Origin: Rubrivivax sp.
Lineage (GTDB): Bacteria > Pseudomonadota > Gammaproteobacteria > Burkholderiales > Burkholderiaceae_C
Assembly: GCA_021298085.1 (NCBI GenBank)
Contig: JAJTDE010000004.1
Location: 48,651 to 112,650, forward strand
DNA: 64,000 nucleotides
Direction of reading: 5' to 3'
Of this stretch, positions 10,604 to 22,772 are shown piece by piece. The notes under the pieces were generated by a model. That model saw only the letters and a program-made list of their open reading frames with translations, did not search any database and was not told the origin of the DNA. Positions within the stretch are counted from its first letter, which is position 1. Every line of letters starts with the position of its first letter. The position numbers and the translations under genes are program-made.

Positions 10604-12860
10604 TACTGCCGAGACGCCCCCGCTGCCCGCGGGAGACGCTGCCGAAGCCGCGCCCAAGCGGCGCCGTCGGCGCACGCCGGCTGCAGCCGCGTCCGACGGA
10701 GCACCCGACGGTGCGTCCCAGCGCCTGGCGTCGAGCGACGCCGACGGGCCGAGCGTGGCGGCCGCTGAACGGCCTGCTCGTGAGGCCGTCGGTGGGCCGA
10801 CTGCGGAAGCCGGCAGCAGCGATACCGGTGCCGAGCCTGGCCGCCGCGCTGGTGCGGGCGACAGCGGAGAGGAAACCGGGGCCACGGAGGGCGGCGCGCA
10901 GGCCGATGGGCGTCGCAAGCGTCACCGCAACCGGCGCCGCAACCGGCGCGGGCGGGACGACGCTGCACCGGCAGGCGCTGACGCCGCGGGCGTCGGGGGC
11001 GCGAGCGTCCCGCTGCCTGCCCCGGCCACCTTGCCCCGTGGCGATGCCAACGAGTGGTTTGCGGCCGTGCTGTCTGGAGCCTACGACGACGACGCGGCAG
11101 CCGCCGCTGTCGACGGCACGGGGGCCGGCGAAACACTGCCAGCTGCGGATGCGTTGGCGCTGGCCGAAGCTGCACCGATCGAGCCGGTCTCGACTGCGCC
11201 GACGGATGAACGGGTGGGCGTCGAAACCGACAGCGAAACCGACACCGGCACGCAGGAGGCGCTCCAGGCGTCCGACGATGGCCAGCCGGCAGCACCCTCA
11301 AACCACGGCACTGGCACGGCGGCAGCCGCCGACGGCCGCCGCGTGCTGCTGCCCGACTCTGACGCGCCCAAGCTGCAGAAGGTGCTGGCCCAGGCCGGCG
11401 TGGGTTCGCGTCGGGACCTGGAATCGATCATTGCCAGCGGGCGAGTGCAGGTGAATGGCCAGCCGGCCCATGTCGGTCAGCGCATCAAGCAGGGCGACCG
11501 CGTCACCGTGGATGGCAAGCCCGTTCGGGTGCGCATCCAGCCGCTGCCTGCGCGGGTGATCGCCTACCACAAGCCCGTGGGTGAAGTGGTCACTCACGAT
11601 GATCCTCAGGCCCGCCCTACCGTGTTCCGCCGCCTGCCGCGCCTGCCGCAGGGCAAGTGGCAATCGGTGGGCCGGCTGGACATCAACACCGAGGGCCTGC
11701 TGCTGTTCACCAACAGCGGTGACCTGGCCAACCGCCTGATGCACCCACGCTTTGGCGTCGAGCGCGAGTACGCCGTGCGCGTGCTGGGTTCGTTGGATGA
11801 CGCTGAACGGCAGCGCCTGCTCGATGGCGTCGAGATCGACGGGCAGGCTGCAGCGTTCAGCAGCATCACCGACGGGGGTGGTGAAGGTGTGAACCGCTGG
11901 TACCGCGTGGTGATCCACGAAGGGCGTAACCGGGAGGTCCGGCGCCTGTTCGAATCGGTGGGCAAGGCCGTGAGCCGCCTGATCCGCATTCGCTACGGTG
12001 TGGTGGTGCTGCCCAGGGGCCTGAAGCGCGGCGCCTGGGTGGACATGAGCGCCGACGATGTCCAGGCGCTGCGTGCTGTCACCGGCATGCCGGAACGGCC
12101 CCCGAAGGCCGTGCGGGCGCCAGCCGGGAAGCCGACGGGGCGCAACAACGGGCGCAGCCAGGAGCCACGGGGCGACCGGCAGGCCCGTCAGGGTGGGCGT
12201 GACGGCGCCAGGGAGCGTCCGCGTGACCTCGGTGCCCCGCCGGTGCCTGGCGACGAGAACCGTCGCCCGCCGCGCGGCCCGCAGGCCGATCGTCCTGAAC
12301 GGCAAGGCCGCGGACGCCGCGCCGGCAAGCCGGAGTTCTCACAGAACTTCGGGCCCGACGGCCGCCCGTTGAAGCAAAGCGATCTCCACGTGGCCGATTT
12401 CGACGACGGCATCGACGCTGATACCCCTGTCGGCCCCATTCCGAACCCGCTGCAGCAGACCTTCGACAAGCGGGCCTTCCAGCAATCGAAGCGCTCGGCC
12501 CGCGAGTACAGCGACGACGGCCCCATTCCGAACCCGTTGCAGCAGACCTACGACAAGCGTGCCGTGGCGGGTGATCGCAAGCCCAAGCGCGAGTACGGCG
12601 ACGACGGCCCCATTCCCAATCCGCTGCAGCAGACCTACGACAAGCGCTTTGCCTCGTCCAGCCAGCCGCTGGGCAAACCCGCGGGTGCCCGCAAGGGGCG
12701 TGGCGGTGGTGGCGGCGGCGGTGGCAAGGGCAAGGCCGGCGGTCCGGCTCAGCCTGACCCCATGCGCACAGCAGTCGGTTATATCGGCGGTGATACCTTC
12801 ATGAACAAGCTGCGGGGCGCTGCCAAGGGCAACCGCGGGCGAGGTGGCAAGGGCCGCTGA
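10575..12860 (+). CDS. rluB: 23S rRNA pseudouridine synthase RluB with long Ala/Asp/Arg-rich N-terminal extension and repeat-containing C-terminal tail
   Basis: S4 domain [59 protein letters not shown]; overlaps the 3' end of scpB. Confidence 0.93.
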   Translation: MAMTDPKPSDTAETPPLPAGDAAEAAPKRRRRRTPAAAASDGAPDGASQRLASSDADGPSVAAAERPAREAVGGPTAEAGSSDTGAEPGRRAGAGDSGEETGATEGGAQADGRRKRHRNRRRNRRGRDDAAPAGADAAGVGGASVPLPAPATLPRGDANEWFAAVLSGAYDDDAAAAAVDGTGAGETLPAADALALAEAAPIEPVSTAPTDERVGVETDSETDTGTQEALQASDDGQPAAPSNHGTGTAAAADGRRVLLPDSDAPKLQKVLAQAGVGSRRDLESIIASGRVQVNGQPAHVGQRIKQGDRVTVDGKPVRVRIQPLPARVIAYHKPVGEVVTHDDPQARPTVFRRLPRLPQGKWQSVGRLDINTEGLLLFTNSGDLANRLMHPRFGVEREYAVRVLGSLDDAERQRLLDGVEIDGQAAAFSSITDGGGEGVNRWYRVVIHEGRNREVRRLFESVGKAVSRLIRIRYGVVVLPRGLKRGAWVDMSADDVQALRAVTGMPERPPKAVRAPAGKPTGRNNGRSQEPRGDRQARQGGRDGARERPRDLGAPPVPGDENRRPPRGPQADRPERQGRGRRAGKPEFSQNFGPDGRPLKQSDLHVADFDDGIDADTPVGPIPNPLQQTFDKRAFQQSKRSAREYSDDGPIPNPLQQTYDKRAVAGDRKPKREYGDDGPIPNPLQQTYDKRFASSSQPLGKPAGARKGRGGGGGGGGKGKAGGPAQPDPMRTAVGYIGGDTFMNKLRGAAKGNRGRGGKGR
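12432..12647 (+). repeat. Three in-frame tandem repeats (period 87 nt = 29 aa) within rlu[11 protein letters not shown][FY]DKR...
   Basis: Units start at 12432, 12519 and 12606; exact 87-nt spacing. Confidence 0.95.
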
Positions 12861-12950
12861 TCACCAGGCGGTGCCCTGGGGTGCTGGCGCGCCACCCGAC
12901 AGCCGGTGCACCCGGCTGCGGGGCCTCTCCCATGGGGCGACGTCGGCCCC

Positions 12951-12970
12951 GTAGAATGTGCTGTTTTGTC
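12951..12970 (+). promoter_or_regulatory. Putative sigma70 -10 region for ndk (TAGAAT ... GTTTT)
   Basis: gTAGAATgtgctGTTTTgtc; same layout as upstream of hisZ, rpsB and rpsF. Confidence 0.5.
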
Positions 12971-12997
12971 AAGACGAGAGTCTCAGGAGAATTCAAC

Positions 12998-13423
12998 ATG
13001 GCCATCGAACGCACGCTGTCGATCATCAAACCCGACGCGGTCGCGAAGAATGTCATTGGGCAGATCCTTGCCCGTTTTGAGGGAGCCGGCCTGAAGGTGG
13101 TTGCCGCCAAGATGGTGCACCTGTCGCGTGGCGAGGCTGAAGCCTTCTATGCCGTGCACAAGGCGCGTCCCTTCTTCAATGACCTGGTGAGCTTCATGAT
13201 CTCCGGGCCCGTGATGATCCAGGCGCTCGAAGGTGAAGGCGCGATCGCCAAGAACCGCGAGCTGATGGGCGCCACTGACCCGAAGAAGGCCGAAAAAGGC
13301 ACCATCCGCGCCGATTTCGCCGACAGCATCGACGCCAACGCCGTGCACGGCTCCGATGCCCCCGAAACGGCTGCCGTGGAAGTGGCGTTCTTCTTCCCTG
13401 GCATGAACGTCTACGCGCGCTGA
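12998..13423 (+). CDS. ndk: Nucleoside diphosphate kinase
   Basis: [43 protein letters not shown]. Confidence 0.97.
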   Translation: MAIERTLSIIKPDAVAKNVIGQILARFEGAGLKVVAAKMVHLSRGEAEAFYAVHKARPFFNDLVSFMISGPVMIQALEGEGAIAKNRELMGATDPKKAEKGTIRADFADSIDANAVHGSDAPETAAVEVAFFFPGMNVYAR

Positions 13424-13473
13424 GCGCGGCTTTGCACGCGTCCAGCGCGGCTTGACGGCGGGGTGGCCACACG

Positions 13474-14649
13474 ATGCTGAACCTGCTTGGTCTCGACCTC
13501 GACGCGCTGGCCGCGTTCTGCGAAAGCCTGGGCGAAAAGCGCTTTCGCGCGGTCCAGCTGTACCGGTGGATCCATCAGCGCGGTGCCGCTGATTTCGCCC
13601 AGATGACCGACCTGGCCAAGGCCTTCCGCGAGAAGCTGGCCGGCCGTGCGGTCGTCTCGGGCCTGCCCTTGCTCACGGAGCAAGCCTCGGCCGACGGCAC
13701 CATCAAGTGGTTGTTCGATGTCGGCGGCGGCAATGCCGTCGAGACTGTCTACATCCCCGAGGCCGACCGCGCCACCCTGTGCGTGTCGTCTCAGGCGGGC
13801 TGCGCGGTGGGGTGCCGCTTCTGCTCCACCGGGCATCAGGGCTTCAGCCGCAACCTGGACGCCGGCGAGATCCTGGCACAGCTCTGGTTTGCAGAGCACC
13901 GCGTGCGCGCGTCACGTGGCCTGAAGCCCGGTGAGCGGGCCATCGACAACGTGGTGATGATGGGCATGGGCGAGCCGCTGCAGAACTATGCCGCGCTGGT
14001 GCCCGCGCTGAAGACCATGCTGGACGACCATGCCTACGGCTTGTCGCGTCGCCGCGTCACGGTGTCGACGTCTGGCGTGGTGCCGATGATTGACCGCCTG
14101 ATGCAGGACTGCCCGGTGGCATTGGCCGTGTCGCTGCATGCGCCCAACAACGCGCTTCGTGACCAGCTCGTTCCCCTGAACCGCAAGTACCCGCTGGACG
14201 AGCTGATGCAGTCCTGTGCGCGCTACCTGGCTGCTGCGCCGCGCGACTTCATCACCTTCGAATACTGCATGCTCGATGGTGTCAACGACTCCCCTCAGCA
14301 GGCACGCGAACTGCTCGACCTTGTCCGCGGGTTGGGCGACGAATCCCGCACCGCAGTGGCGTGCAAGTTCAACCTCATCCCCTTCAACCCGTTTCCCGCC
14401 TCGGGCTTGCGGCGCTCACCGCGTGAGCGGGTGCTGGCCTTCGGCCAGGTGCTCAACGAGGGCGGGATCGTGACGACGATCCGCAAGACACGGGGTGACG
14501 ACATCGACGCAGCATGTGGTCAACTGGCCGGCGAGGTGCAGGACCGAACGCAGGTGGATCAGCGCATGCGCCGCCAGCCTGTGACCGTTCATCGCCGAGC
14601 TGCCCCGCCTTCCTTTGCCGCTGCCTCCACCGAAGTGCCTCGCCCATGA
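13474..14649 (+). CDS. rlmN: 23S rRNA/tRNA m2A methyltransferase RlmN (radical SAM)
   Basis: [59 protein letters not shown]. Confidence 0.96.
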   Translation: MLNLLGLDLDALAAFCESLGEKRFRAVQLYRWIHQRGAADFAQMTDLAKAFREKLAGRAVVSGLPLLTEQASADGTIKWLFDVGGGNAVETVYIPEADRATLCVSSQAGCAVGCRFCSTGHQGFSRNLDAGEILAQLWFAEHRVRASRGLKPGERAIDNVVMMGMGEPLQNYAALVPALKTMLDDHAYGLSRRRVTVSTSGVVPMIDRLMQDCPVALAVSLHAPNNALRDQLVPLNRKYPLDELMQSCARYLAAAPRDFITFEYCMLDGVNDSPQQARELLDLVRGLGDESRTAVACKFNLIPFNPFPASGLRRSPRERVLAFGQVLNEGGIVTTIRKTRGDDIDAACGQLAGEVQDRTQVDQRMRRQPVTVHRRAAPPSFAAASTEVPRP

Positions 14650-15452
14650 GCCCCATTGCTGTGCTGAGCCGCGTGTCCTGTGTGTGGGCTGCCGTGCTGC
14701 TGGTGGGCTGTGCCGCGGGGCCGGCCGCCCTGGAGGCCGCGCCCGCCGATCTCAAGACCGCGTCCGACCAGACCAACGCCGACCGCATCGCCCAGGCACG
14801 CCTCGAGCTCGCCGTGGCCTACTTCGGCCGCAATCAGCTCAACACCGCGCTGGATGAGGTGAAGCAGGCGCTCGACGCCCGCCCGGATCTCCCCGAGGCC
14901 CTGAGCCTGCGTGGCTTGATCTATGCCGCCATGTCGGAGAACAGCCTGGCCGAATCCAGTTTCAGGCGTGCTGCCGCGCTGGCGCCCGGTGACGGCGACA
15001 ACCTCCACAACTATGCGTGGTTCCTCTGCCAGCAGCGCCGTTTTGACGAAGCCGACGCCCTGTTTGCCAGGGCGCTGGGCCTCCCCCAGTACCGCAGCTT
15101 CTCGCGCACGATGCTGGCCCAGGGCGCCTGCCAGGCCCGTGCCGGTCGCTTGCAGAAGGCCGATGCCACCTTGTCCCGGGCCTATGAACTCGATCCGAGC
15201 AGTGCGGCGGTGGCCTACAACCTGACCGAAGTGCTGTTTCGCCTGGGCGAATTCGAGCGGGCTCGTTTCTACATTCGCCGTGTCAACCTGCGGTCGGAGA
15301 CCACCAATGCGCAAAGCCTGTGGCTGGCCGCCAAGGTGGAACATCGCCTGCGCAACCCCCCGCAAGTCCAGGCCTTGGGGCAGCAGCTGAAGGAGCGCTT
15401 TCCTCAATCGCCTGAGGCCCTGCTGTTCGAGAAAGGGCGTTTCGATGACTGA
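14646..15452 (+). CDS. TPR lipoprotein, type IV pilus biogenesis PilF/PilW-like
   Basis: Lipobox [11 protein letters not shown] array, position rlmN-pilF-rodZ-ispG; ATGA overlap with rlmN stop. Confidence 0.88.
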   Translation: MSPIAVLSRVSCVWAAVLLVGCAAGPAALEAAPADLKTASDQTNADRIAQARLELAVAYFGRNQLNTALDEVKQALDARPDLPEALSLRGLIYAAMSENSLAESSFRRAAALAPGDGDNLHNYAWFLCQQRRFDEADALFARALGLPQYRSFSRTMLAQGACQARAGRLQKADATLSRAYELDPSSAAVAYNLTEVLFRLGEFERARFYIRRVNLRSETTNAQSLWLAAKVEHRLRNPPQVQALGQQLKERFPQSPEALLFEKGRFDD

Positions 15453-16392
15453 TCGAACTGACGCGGGCGCCGGCGGCGCAACGGCTGTGCCGTCAGGCCA
15501 CAGCGCGGGTCGGCAATTGCGCGAGGCGCGTGAGCGGCAGGGTCTGCACATCGCTGTGCTGGCGGCCGCCATCAAGGTGTCGCCGCGCAAGCTTGATGCG
15601 CTCGAGAACGACCGCTACGACGAGCTGCCCGACATCACCTTTACCCGCGCACTCACCATGACCGTGTGCCGTGCGCTCAAGATCGATGTCCAGCCCGTGT
15701 TGGCCGCATTGCCCGCGCCAAAGACAGGCGCGCTGGACAGTGCCTTTGACGGCTTGAACATGCCCTTCCGCGGCAAGGACTCGCGCCGCGGCGATTTCCT
15801 CCCGGGTTGGGTGCCACGCACGCCGCTGCTGTGGGGGGCCGTGGTGTTGCTGGTGCTGGCGGGTCTGGTCATCTACTGGCCGGCCAGCCCTTCGATGGCG
15901 CCTCTCGCCTCGACTGCAGAGACGGTCACGGCCGCTGTGCCGACAGCGGTGACGGGGGTGGTTGAGGATGCCGCCAAGGGCCTGGTCACAAACCCGCTGG
16001 CGAACCCGGCACAGCCGGCGGTGTTGCCCCCGGTGGCCCCGGGAGCTTCCGCACCACCGTTGCCCGGCAGCCTGGCGGCCTCAGCTGCGGCTGGGCAGCT
16101 GGTGCCTGACACCGCGGCGCGCCCGCCCGCGCTGCCACCGACCGTCATGCCATCGGGGCAGGGCGCCACGCTGAGCGTCAGTGAACCGGTGTGGCTGGAG
16201 GTCATTGATGGCTCCGGCCAGGTGGTCTTCCAGCGCACGGTCCAGCCCGGCGAAGTGATGAACTTCGACCAGCGGCCACCGCTCAAGATGAAGGTGGGCA
16301 ACGTGGCTGCGGCCCGGTTGCTCTGGAAGGGCGAACCCGTCGACCTGGCGCCCATGACCAAGGGCAACGTCGCCCGTGTCGAGTTGAAGTGA
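15445..16392 (+). CDS. RodZ-like helix-turn-helix membrane protein (DUF4115 C-terminal domain)
   Basis: [42 protein letters not shown], one TM segment, [21 protein letters not shown]. Confidence 0.85.
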   Translation: MTDRTDAGAGGATAVPSGHSAGRQLREARERQGLHIAVLAAAIKVSPRKLDALENDRYDELPDITFTRALTMTVCRALKIDVQPVLAALPAPKTGALDSAFDGLNMPFRGKDSRRGDFLPGWVPRTPLLWGAVVLLVLAGLVIYWPASPSMAPLASTAETVTAAVPTAVTGVVEDAAKGLVTNPLANPAQPAVLPPVAPGASAPPLPGSLAASAAAGQLVPDTAARPPALPPTVMPSGQGATLSVSEPVWLEVIDGSGQVVFQRTVQPGEVMNFDQRPPLKMKVGNVAAARLLWKGEPVDLAPMTKGNVARVELK

Positions 16393-16408
16393 GATTTCTA
16401 GGAAGGCA

Positions 16409-17692
16409 ATGGCCATGGTTCAGTCCTCGCATCCAGACTGGGTAGAGCCTGCACTGCCGCGGGCACGCCGTTCGCGCCAGGCCCGCATCGTGTGGGGCAG
16501 CCGCGTGGTCACCGTGGGGGGTGATGCGCCGGTGCGTGTGCAGTCCATGACCAACACCGACACCGAAGATGCCATTGCCACGGCGATCCAGGTCAAGGAA
16601 TTGGCGCAGGCGGGTTCGGAGATCGTCCGGATCACGGTCAACACGCCCGAAGCCGCGAAGGCCGTGCCCTATGTGCGTGAACAGCTGGACCGCATGGGCA
16701 TCGACGTCCCGCTGGTCGGCGATTTCCACTACAACGGCCACACCCTCCTCAGCGATTACCCCGCCTGTGCCGAGGCCCTGAGCAAGTACCGCATCAACCC
16801 TGGCAACGTGGGCCGCGGCCGCAAGAAGGACGTGCAGTTTGCGCAGATGGTGGAAGCCGCCCTGCGCTACGACCGCCCGGTGCGCATTGGCGTCAACTGG
16901 GGGAGTCTTGACCAGGACCTGCTGGCCGGCATGATGGACGAGAACGCGCTGCGCGCCCAGCCCTGGGACGCCCGGCAGGTCATGTACCAGGCGCTGATCG
17001 AATCGGCGCTGCAGTCGGCCGGAGAAGCAGTGCGTCTGGGCATGGCGCCGGAACAGGTGCTCATCAGCTGCAAGGTTAGCGGTGTGCAGGATCTCATCAG
17101 CGTCTACCGTGGCCTGGCAGCCCGCACCGACCACCCGCTTCACCTGGGCCTGACCGAAGCTGGCATGGGGACCAAGGGCACGGTGGCCTCGGCCACGGCC
17201 ATGGGCATCCTGCTGCAGGAGGGCATTGGCGACACCATTCGTGTCAGCCTGACGCCCCAGCCCGGTGAGTCGCGCACCCAGGAAGTGGCGGTGGCACTCG
17301 AGATCCTGCAGTCGCTGGGCCTGCGCACCTTCAACCCCAGCGTCACGGCCTGCCCAGGCTGCGGGCGAACCACCAGCACCGTCTTCCAGGAGCTGGCCAA
17401 GCAGATCGACGACCACCTGCGCGCGATGATGCCCATCTGGAAGAGCCGCTACCCCGGGGTCGAGAAGCTCAAGGTGGCGGTCATGGGCTGCATCGTCAAC
17501 GGCCCTGGCGAGAGCAAGCATGCCGACATCGGCATCAGCCTGCCGGGCACCGGTGAAGCTCCGGCCGCACCGGTGTTCATCGACGGCGAGAAGGCGCTCA
17601 CCCTCCGCGGTGAAGGCATCGCCCAGGAGTTCCACAAGCTGGTTGAAGGTTACATCGAACGGCGATTCGGCTCGGTGACCAGCGCGCATTGA
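16409..17692 (+). CDS. ispG: (E)-4-hydroxy-3-methylbut-2-enyl-diphosphate synthase
   Basis: [75 protein letters not shown]. Confidence 0.97.
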   Translation: MAMVQSSHPDWVEPALPRARRSRQARIVWGSRVVTVGGDAPVRVQSMTNTDTEDAIATAIQVKELAQAGSEIVRITVNTPEAAKAVPYVREQLDRMGIDVPLVGDFHYNGHTLLSDYPACAEALSKYRINPGNVGRGRKKDVQFAQMVEAALRYDRPVRIGVNWGSLDQDLLAGMMDENALRAQPWDARQVMYQALIESALQSAGEAVRLGMAPEQVLISCKVSGVQDLISVYRGLAARTDHPLHLGLTEAGMGTKGTVASATAMGILLQEGIGDTIRVSLTPQPGESRTQEVAVALEILQSLGLRTFNPSVTACPGCGRTTSTVFQELAKQIDDHLRAMMPIWKSRYPGVEKLKVAVMGCIVNGPGESKHADIGISLPGTGEAPAAPVFIDGEKALTLRGEGIAQEFHKLVEGYIERRFGSVTSAH

Positions 17693-17796
17693 CGCCGACG
17701 CACGGTGTTGCCGCCCGGCGCGGCCAGCGGTCTGCACGCGGCTGAGCCACTTTCCATCGCACTGCTTTTTGCGCACCCGCGGGTGCGTCACGTCAT

Positions 17797-19089
17797 ATGG
17801 CCGAATCCTTGAGAGCCGTCAAAGGCATGAACGACATCCTGCCGCCGGAATCGGCGCGCTGGGAACGTTTCGAAGCCGCCGTCAGAACGGTCATGGCGCG
17901 GTATGGCTACCAGGCCTTCCGCACACCCATCGTTGAGCCGACAGCGCTGTTTGTCCGGGGGCTGGGCGAAGTCACGGACATCGTCGAGAAGGAGATGTAT
18001 TCCTTCGAAGACAGCATGAACGGCGACAAGCTGACGCTGCGGCCCGAGGCCACGGCCGGCATGGTGCGTGCCGTCAATGAACACAACGCGCTCTACAACG
18101 GGCCGCTGCGGGTCTGGCAGATGGGGCCGATGTTTCGCCACGAGCGGCCGCAGAAAGGCCGCTACCGGCAGTTTCACCAGCTGGATGTCGAGGCCTTCGG
18201 CCTCGCCGGCCCGGACGTCGACGCCGAGCTGATCCTGATGGTGCGCGCCTTGTGGGCCGAGCTGGGCCTGCGGGTGGGCGAGCACCTCAGCCTCGAGCTG
18301 AACTCGCTCGGGCAGGCGCCCGAACGGGCGGCGCACCGCGCGGCGCTGATTGCCCACTTCGAGGCGCACGCCGATGCCCTGGATGATGACGCCCGACGTC
18401 GGCTGCACAGCAACCCGCTGCGCATCCTGGACAGCAAGAACCCGGCGATGCAGTCCGTCATTGCGTCGGCGCCGCGCCTGATGGACTACCTGGGCGAAGC
18501 CTCGGTGCGCCACTTTGACGGCGTGCGCGCCATCCTCGATGCTGCCGGCCTGCCTTACACCGTCAACCCCCGGCTGGTGCGGGGAATGGACTACTACAAC
18601 CTCACGGTGTTCGAGTGGGTGACACCGCACCTCGGTTCGCAGTCCACCGTGTGTGGTGGAGGCCGCTACGACCAGCTCATCGAGTCGCTGGGCGGCAAGC
18701 CCGCACCTGGCGTCGGCTTCGGGCTGGGCATCGAACGGCTGCTGCTGCTGCTGGAGGCGGTGGTGCCGCCCGCGCCGGCAGCGGTGCCCGACGCCTATGC
18801 GGTGGTGCCCGACAGCGAGACCGCCCCCCTGGTTCTGCCGGTGCTGGAGCAGCTGCGCGCCAGCGGGCTGAGCGTGCTGATGCATGCTGGCGGCGGCAGC
18901 ATGAAATCCCAGTTCAAGCGTGCCGACGCCAGCGGTGCTCGCGTCGCGCTGATCTTCGGTGCCGACGAGCTGGCGGCCGGGCAGGTGGCGGTCAAGCCGC
19001 TGCGCCAGGCCGATGGCAGCGGCGCTGCGCAGCAGTTGCTGCCGCTGTCAAACGCTGCCGAATGGGCGCAGACGCTGCGCAACGCATAA
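17797..19089 (+). CDS. hisS: Histidyl-tRNA synthetase
   Basis: [53 protein letters not shown]. Confidence 0.97.
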   Translation: MAESLRAVKGMNDILPPESARWERFEAAVRTVMARYGYQAFRTPIVEPTALFVRGLGEVTDIVEKEMYSFEDSMNGDKLTLRPEATAGMVRAVNEHNALYNGPLRVWQMGPMFRHERPQKGRYRQFHQLDVEAFGLAGPDVDAELILMVRALWAELGLRVGEHLSLELNSLGQAPERAAHRAALIAHFEAHADALDDDARRRLHSNPLRILDSKNPAMQSVIASAPRLMDYLGEASVRHFDGVRAILDAAGLPYTVNPRLVRGMDYYNLTVFEWVTPHLGSQSTVCGGGRYDQLIESLGGKPAPGVGFGLGIERLLLLLEAVVPPAPAAVPDAYAVVPDSETAPLVLPVLEQLRASGLSVLMHAGGGSMKSQFKRADASGARVALIFGADELAAGQVAVKPLRQADGSGAAQQLLPLSNAAEWAQTLRNA

Positions 19090-19116
19090 TCCCCGGTTCA
19101 TCTGTTAGGCGCACCC

Positions 19117-19785
19117 ATGGCCACTCAACTCGACCTGCAAGAGCAGGAGCAGCTGGATACCCTCAAGGTTTTCTGGCGGCAGTACGGCAACCTCATCACC
19201 TGGACACTGACCCTCTGCCTGGCGGCATTCGCTGGCTGGAGCGGCTGGCAGTGGTACCAGCGCGACCAGGCCGTGAAGGCAGGCGCGATGTTCGACGAGG
19301 TCGATCGTGCGGTCCAAGCGGCCGAAGTCGACAAGGCAGCACGACTGTTTGCCGAACTGAAGCAACGTTATGGCAGCACCACATTTACGCCGCAGGCGGC
19401 CTTGGGGCTGGCCCGTCTGCAGCTGGACAAGGGCAAGGCCGATGACGCCAAGGCCTTGCTGAAATGGGTGGCCGAAAGCGCCAAGGAACCCGAGTACCAG
19501 GCTGCTGCGCAGTTGCGCCTGGCCGGCATCGCGTTGGATGAGAAGAAGTTTGACGACGCACTGAAGGCGCTGGACGCCGTCAAGGCGCCGACCTTCGACG
19601 CCCTGGTGGCCGACCGCCGTGGCGATGTGCTGCTGGCGCAGGGCAAGCGTGCCGAGGCCTTGGCCGCGTACCAGGCAGCCTACAAGGGCATGGACGAGAA
19701 GGTGGAGTACCGTCGTCTGATCGAGGCCAAGCTGACATCGCTGGGCGCAGCACCTGACAAGCCCGCCGCGGAGGCTCGCCCATGA
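19117..19785 (+). CDS. YfgM-like tetratricopeptide membrane protein (SecYEG/BamB-associated family)
   Basis: LDLQEQEQLDTLKVFWRQYGNLITW, TM, TPR; between hisS and bamB. Confidence 0.88.
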   Translation: MATQLDLQEQEQLDTLKVFWRQYGNLITWTLTLCLAAFAGWSGWQWYQRDQAVKAGAMFDEVDRAVQAAEVDKAARLFAELKQRYGSTTFTPQAALGLARLQLDKGKADDAKALLKWVAESAKEPEYQAAAQLRLAGIALDEKKFDDALKALDAVKAPTFDALVADRRGDVLLAQGKRAEALAAYQAAYKGMDEKVEYRRLIEAKLTSLGAAPDKPAAEARP

Positions 19786-20909
19786 CCTCGTTCACATCAA
19801 CGTGGGTGCGTGCCGGCCTGTGTGCGGTGACCGTGGCCGTCCTGGCCGGTTGCGCGAGCGACAAACCCAAGCCCAGCCCACTGGAGGCGCTGACGCCCAA
19901 GATCGCCGGCCGTCAGGTCTGGCAGGCCAGCGTCGGCTCAGTCGGTTTCCCCATGCGGGTGGCGGTGCGCGACGGCCGATTTGTCGCCGCCGGGGGTGAT
20001 GGCACCGTGCTCGCCCTGGATGCGTCGACGGGCCGTGAGCTCTGGCGCGGCAGCGCCGGCCAGCGCCTGTCGGCCGGTGTCGGCAGTGACGGCCGCTACG
20101 CCGCGGTGGTGACCGTGGGCAACGAAGTGGTCGCCATGGACGCTGGCAAGGAGCTCTGGCGCGCACGGCTGCCCGCACGCACCGTGACACCACCCCTGGT
20201 GGCGGGCGAGCGCGTGTTTGTCATGACGGTGGACCGCGTGGTGCATGCCTTTGACGTGCTGGACGGCCGCCGCCTGTGGGTGTTGCAGCGCAGCACCGAC
20301 CCGCTCACGCTGGGCCAACCGGGTGTGCTCACCGCCGTAGGCGACACCTTGGTGGTGGGCCAAGGCCCGCGCCTGACCGGGGTGGACCCGCTGCGCGGCA
20401 CGGTGCGCTGGGAGGTTCCGATGGCGTCGCCGCGCGGAACCAACGAAGTTGAACGCCTGGCCGATCTGGTCGGCCCGCCGATGCGCCTGGGCACCACCCT
20501 GTGCGTGCGCGCCTTCCAGTCCACCGTGGGTTGTGCCGATGCGGCACGCGGCACGCTGCTGTGGACACGCAACCTCGGTGGTGCGCAGTCGGCCGGCGGA
20601 GGCGCAGAGGTCGTGGTGGCCGCCGATGCCTCGGACCGCATCAGCGCCTACCGCCAGGCCAATGGCGACCTGGCCTGGACCAACGAAAGCCTGCGCCATC
20701 GGGCCCTCGGCGGCTTTGTCGGTGCGGGTCGCTCGGTGGTGGTCGGTGACCTCGAAGGGCAGGTCCACTTCCTGGACCGCGACTCCGGCCAGGTCGTGCT
20801 GCGCCTGCCCACGGATGGCTCACCCGTCCAGGGTGCACCGGTGTTGTCCGGCACCACGCTCCTCGTGGCCACGCGCAACGGCGGGCTGTTCGCGTTCCGT
20901 CCCGAATGA
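19782..20909 (+). CDS. bamB: Outer membrane assembly lipoprotein BamB
   Basis: Lipobox LAGCAS, PQQ-like beta-propeller repeats; between yfgM and der. Confidence 0.93.
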   Translation: MTSFTSTWVRAGLCAVTVAVLAGCASDKPKPSPLEALTPKIAGRQVWQASVGSVGFPMRVAVRDGRFVAAGGDGTVLALDASTGRELWRGSAGQRLSAGVGSDGRYAAVVTVGNEVVAMDAGKELWRARLPARTVTPPLVAGERVFVMTVDRVVHAFDVLDGRRLWVLQRSTDPLTLGQPGVLTAVGDTLVVGQGPRLTGVDPLRGTVRWEVPMASPRGTNEVERLADLVGPPMRLGTTLCVRAFQSTVGCADAARGTLLWTRNLGGAQSAGGGAEVVVAADASDRISAYRQANGDLAWTNESLRHRALGGFVGAGRSVVVGDLEGQVHFLDRDSGQVVLRLPTDGSPVQGAPVLSGTTLLVATRNGGLFAFRPE

Positions 20910-20981
20910 CACCCATGGCGCGCCATCGCCCGCGGCAGGCCTGTCGCGGCGAGGGCTTTTCTTGAGACAGGTCCCATCACC

Positions 20982-22337
20982 ATGAAGCCGGTTATCGCCA
21001 TCGTCGGCCGGCCCAATGTCGGCAAGTCGACCCTGTTCAACCGCGTCACCAAGAGCCGCGATGCCATCGTCGCTGACTTCGCCGGGCTGACGCGTGACCG
21101 CCACTACGGCGACGCACGCCTCGGTTCCCGGGAATTCATCGTCATCGACACCGGAGGCTTCGAGCCCGAAAAGCCCAGCGGCATCGTCCTGGAAATGGCC
21201 AAGCAGACACGGCAGGCGGTGGCCGAGGCCGACGTCGTCATCTTTGTGGTGGACGTGCGTGCCGGGCTGTCGGCGCAGGACCACGACATCGCACAGTACC
21301 TGCGCAGCCAGCGCAAGCGGGTCATCCTGGCGGCGAACAAGGCCGAGGGCATGTCGGAATCGCCCTTGCTGGCGGAGTTCCACGAGCTGGGCATTGGCGA
21401 TCCCGTGCCCATCTCGTCGGCCCATGGCCAGGGTATTCGCAGCCTGCTGGAAGGGGCGCTCGACAGCCTGGGTCTGATTGATGAAGAACTGCCCGACGAG
21501 CCGGGCGACGGACAGGCCAGTGACAAGGATGATTCCCCCATCCGCCTGGCGGTGGCTGGCCGGCCCAATGTGGGCAAGAGCACACTGATCAATACCTGGC
21601 TGGGCGAAGAGCGACTGGTGGCCTATGACCAACCCGGCACCACACGCGACGCCATCCATGTGCCCTTCGAGCGCGACGGCCAGCGCTTTGACCTCATTGA
21701 CACAGCAGGCCTGCGCCGCAAGGGCAAGGTCTTTGAGGCCATCGAGAAGTTCTCGGTGGTGAAGACACTGCAGGCGATAGCCGATGCCAACGTGGTGCTG
21801 CTGCTGATCGATGCCACACAGGGTGTCAGCGATCAGGACGCCCACATTGCCGGTTACATCCTCGAATCCGGCCGCGCCGTGGTGATTGCCATCAACAAGT
21901 GGGACGCGGTGGACAGTTACCAGCGCCAGTTGCTGGAGCGTTCCATTGACCAGCGCCTGGCGTTCCTGCGCTTCGCCGAGGTGCTGCGCATCTCCGCCCT
22001 GAAGCGGCAAGGGCTGGGTCCGGTCTGGAAAGCCATTGCCAACGCCCATGCGTCAGCGGTGCGCAAGTTGTCGACACCGCAGCTCACCCGCCTGCTGCAC
22101 GACGCCGTGGAACACCAGCAGCCGCCACGGGCCGGGCGCTTCAGGCCCAAGTTGCGTTACGCCCACCAAGGCGGCATGAACCCGCCGGTGATCGTGGTGC
22201 ACGGCAACTCGCTGGAACATGTCTCAGACAGCTACAAGCGGTACCTGGAAGGCCGCTTTCGGGACCACTTCAAGCTCGTGGGAACGCCGCTGCGCATCGA
22301 GATGCGTTCGTCCAGCAACCCGTTCGACGAAGCCTGA
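20982..22337 (+). CDS. der: GTPase Der (EngA)
   Basis: Two G domains ([26 protein letters not shown]), C-terminal KH-like domain. Confidence 0.97.
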   Translation: MKPVIAIVGRPNVGKSTLFNRVTKSRDAIVADFAGLTRDRHYGDARLGSREFIVIDTGGFEPEKPSGIVLEMAKQTRQAVAEADVVIFVVDVRAGLSAQDHDIAQYLRSQRKRVILAANKAEGMSESPLLAEFHELGIGDPVPISSAHGQGIRSLLEGALDSLGLIDEELPDEPGDGQASDKDDSPIRLAVAGRPNVGKSTLINTWLGEERLVAYDQPGTTRDAIHVPFERDGQRFDLIDTAGLRRKGKVFEAIEKFSVVKTLQAIADANVVLLLIDATQGVSDQDAHIAGYILESGRAVVIAINKWDAVDSYQRQLLERSIDQRLAFLRFAEVLRISALKRQGLGPVWKAIANAHASAVRKLSTPQLTRLLHDAVEHQQPPRAGRFRPKLRYAHQGGMNPPVIVVHGNSLEHVSDSYKRYLEGRFRDHFKLVGTPLRIEMRSSSNPFDEA

Positions 22338-22443
22338 CGCAACCCCAAGCTCCCTGGCCATCGCCGTCACTGCAGCCCTTGAAGTCGGTGGCACCGGCAC
22401 CATGTGGTAAGGTCCTTCCTCCCCCAATATCACGGAGCATATC

Positions 22444-22686
22444 GTGAGCAATAAAGGCCAGCTTCTCCAAGATCCGTTCCTCAATCTTTTGCGCAAGGAA
22501 CATATTCCGGTGTCCATCTATCTCGTCAATGGCATCAAGCTGCAAGGGCACATCGAGTCCTTCGACCAGTACGTCGTGCTGTTGCGCAATACGGTCACGC
22601 AGATGGTGTACAAGCACGCCATCTCGACGGTGGTTCCAGGGCGTGCAGTCAACTTCCACGCCAACGAGCCGGGTGAGCAGGGCTGA
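22444..22686 (+). CDS. hfq: RNA chaperone Hfq
   Basis: [68 protein letters not shown] start. Confidence 0.98.
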   Translation: MSNKGQLLQDPFLNLLRKEHIPVSIYLVNGIKLQGHIESFDQYVVLLRNTVTQMVYKHAISTVVPGRAVNFHANEPGEQG

Positions 22687-22772
22687 TTCCCCGTTGGGTC
22701 CGTCTCACCTCCACCGATCCCCCGCAGCCCCCAGGGCACACACCCTGTGCAGGCTGCCACCTGAGGCCTTCC

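Noticed and set aside
12432-12647. rluB repeats considered as a CRISPR-like array or assembly duplication
   Set aside because: Only three in-frame units with divergent spacers and protein-level conservation of the core; not a CRISPR and not identical at DNA level
16283-17791. 502-aa minus-strand ORF antisense to ispG
   Set aside because: Shadow ORF; ispG on the opposite strand is unambiguous
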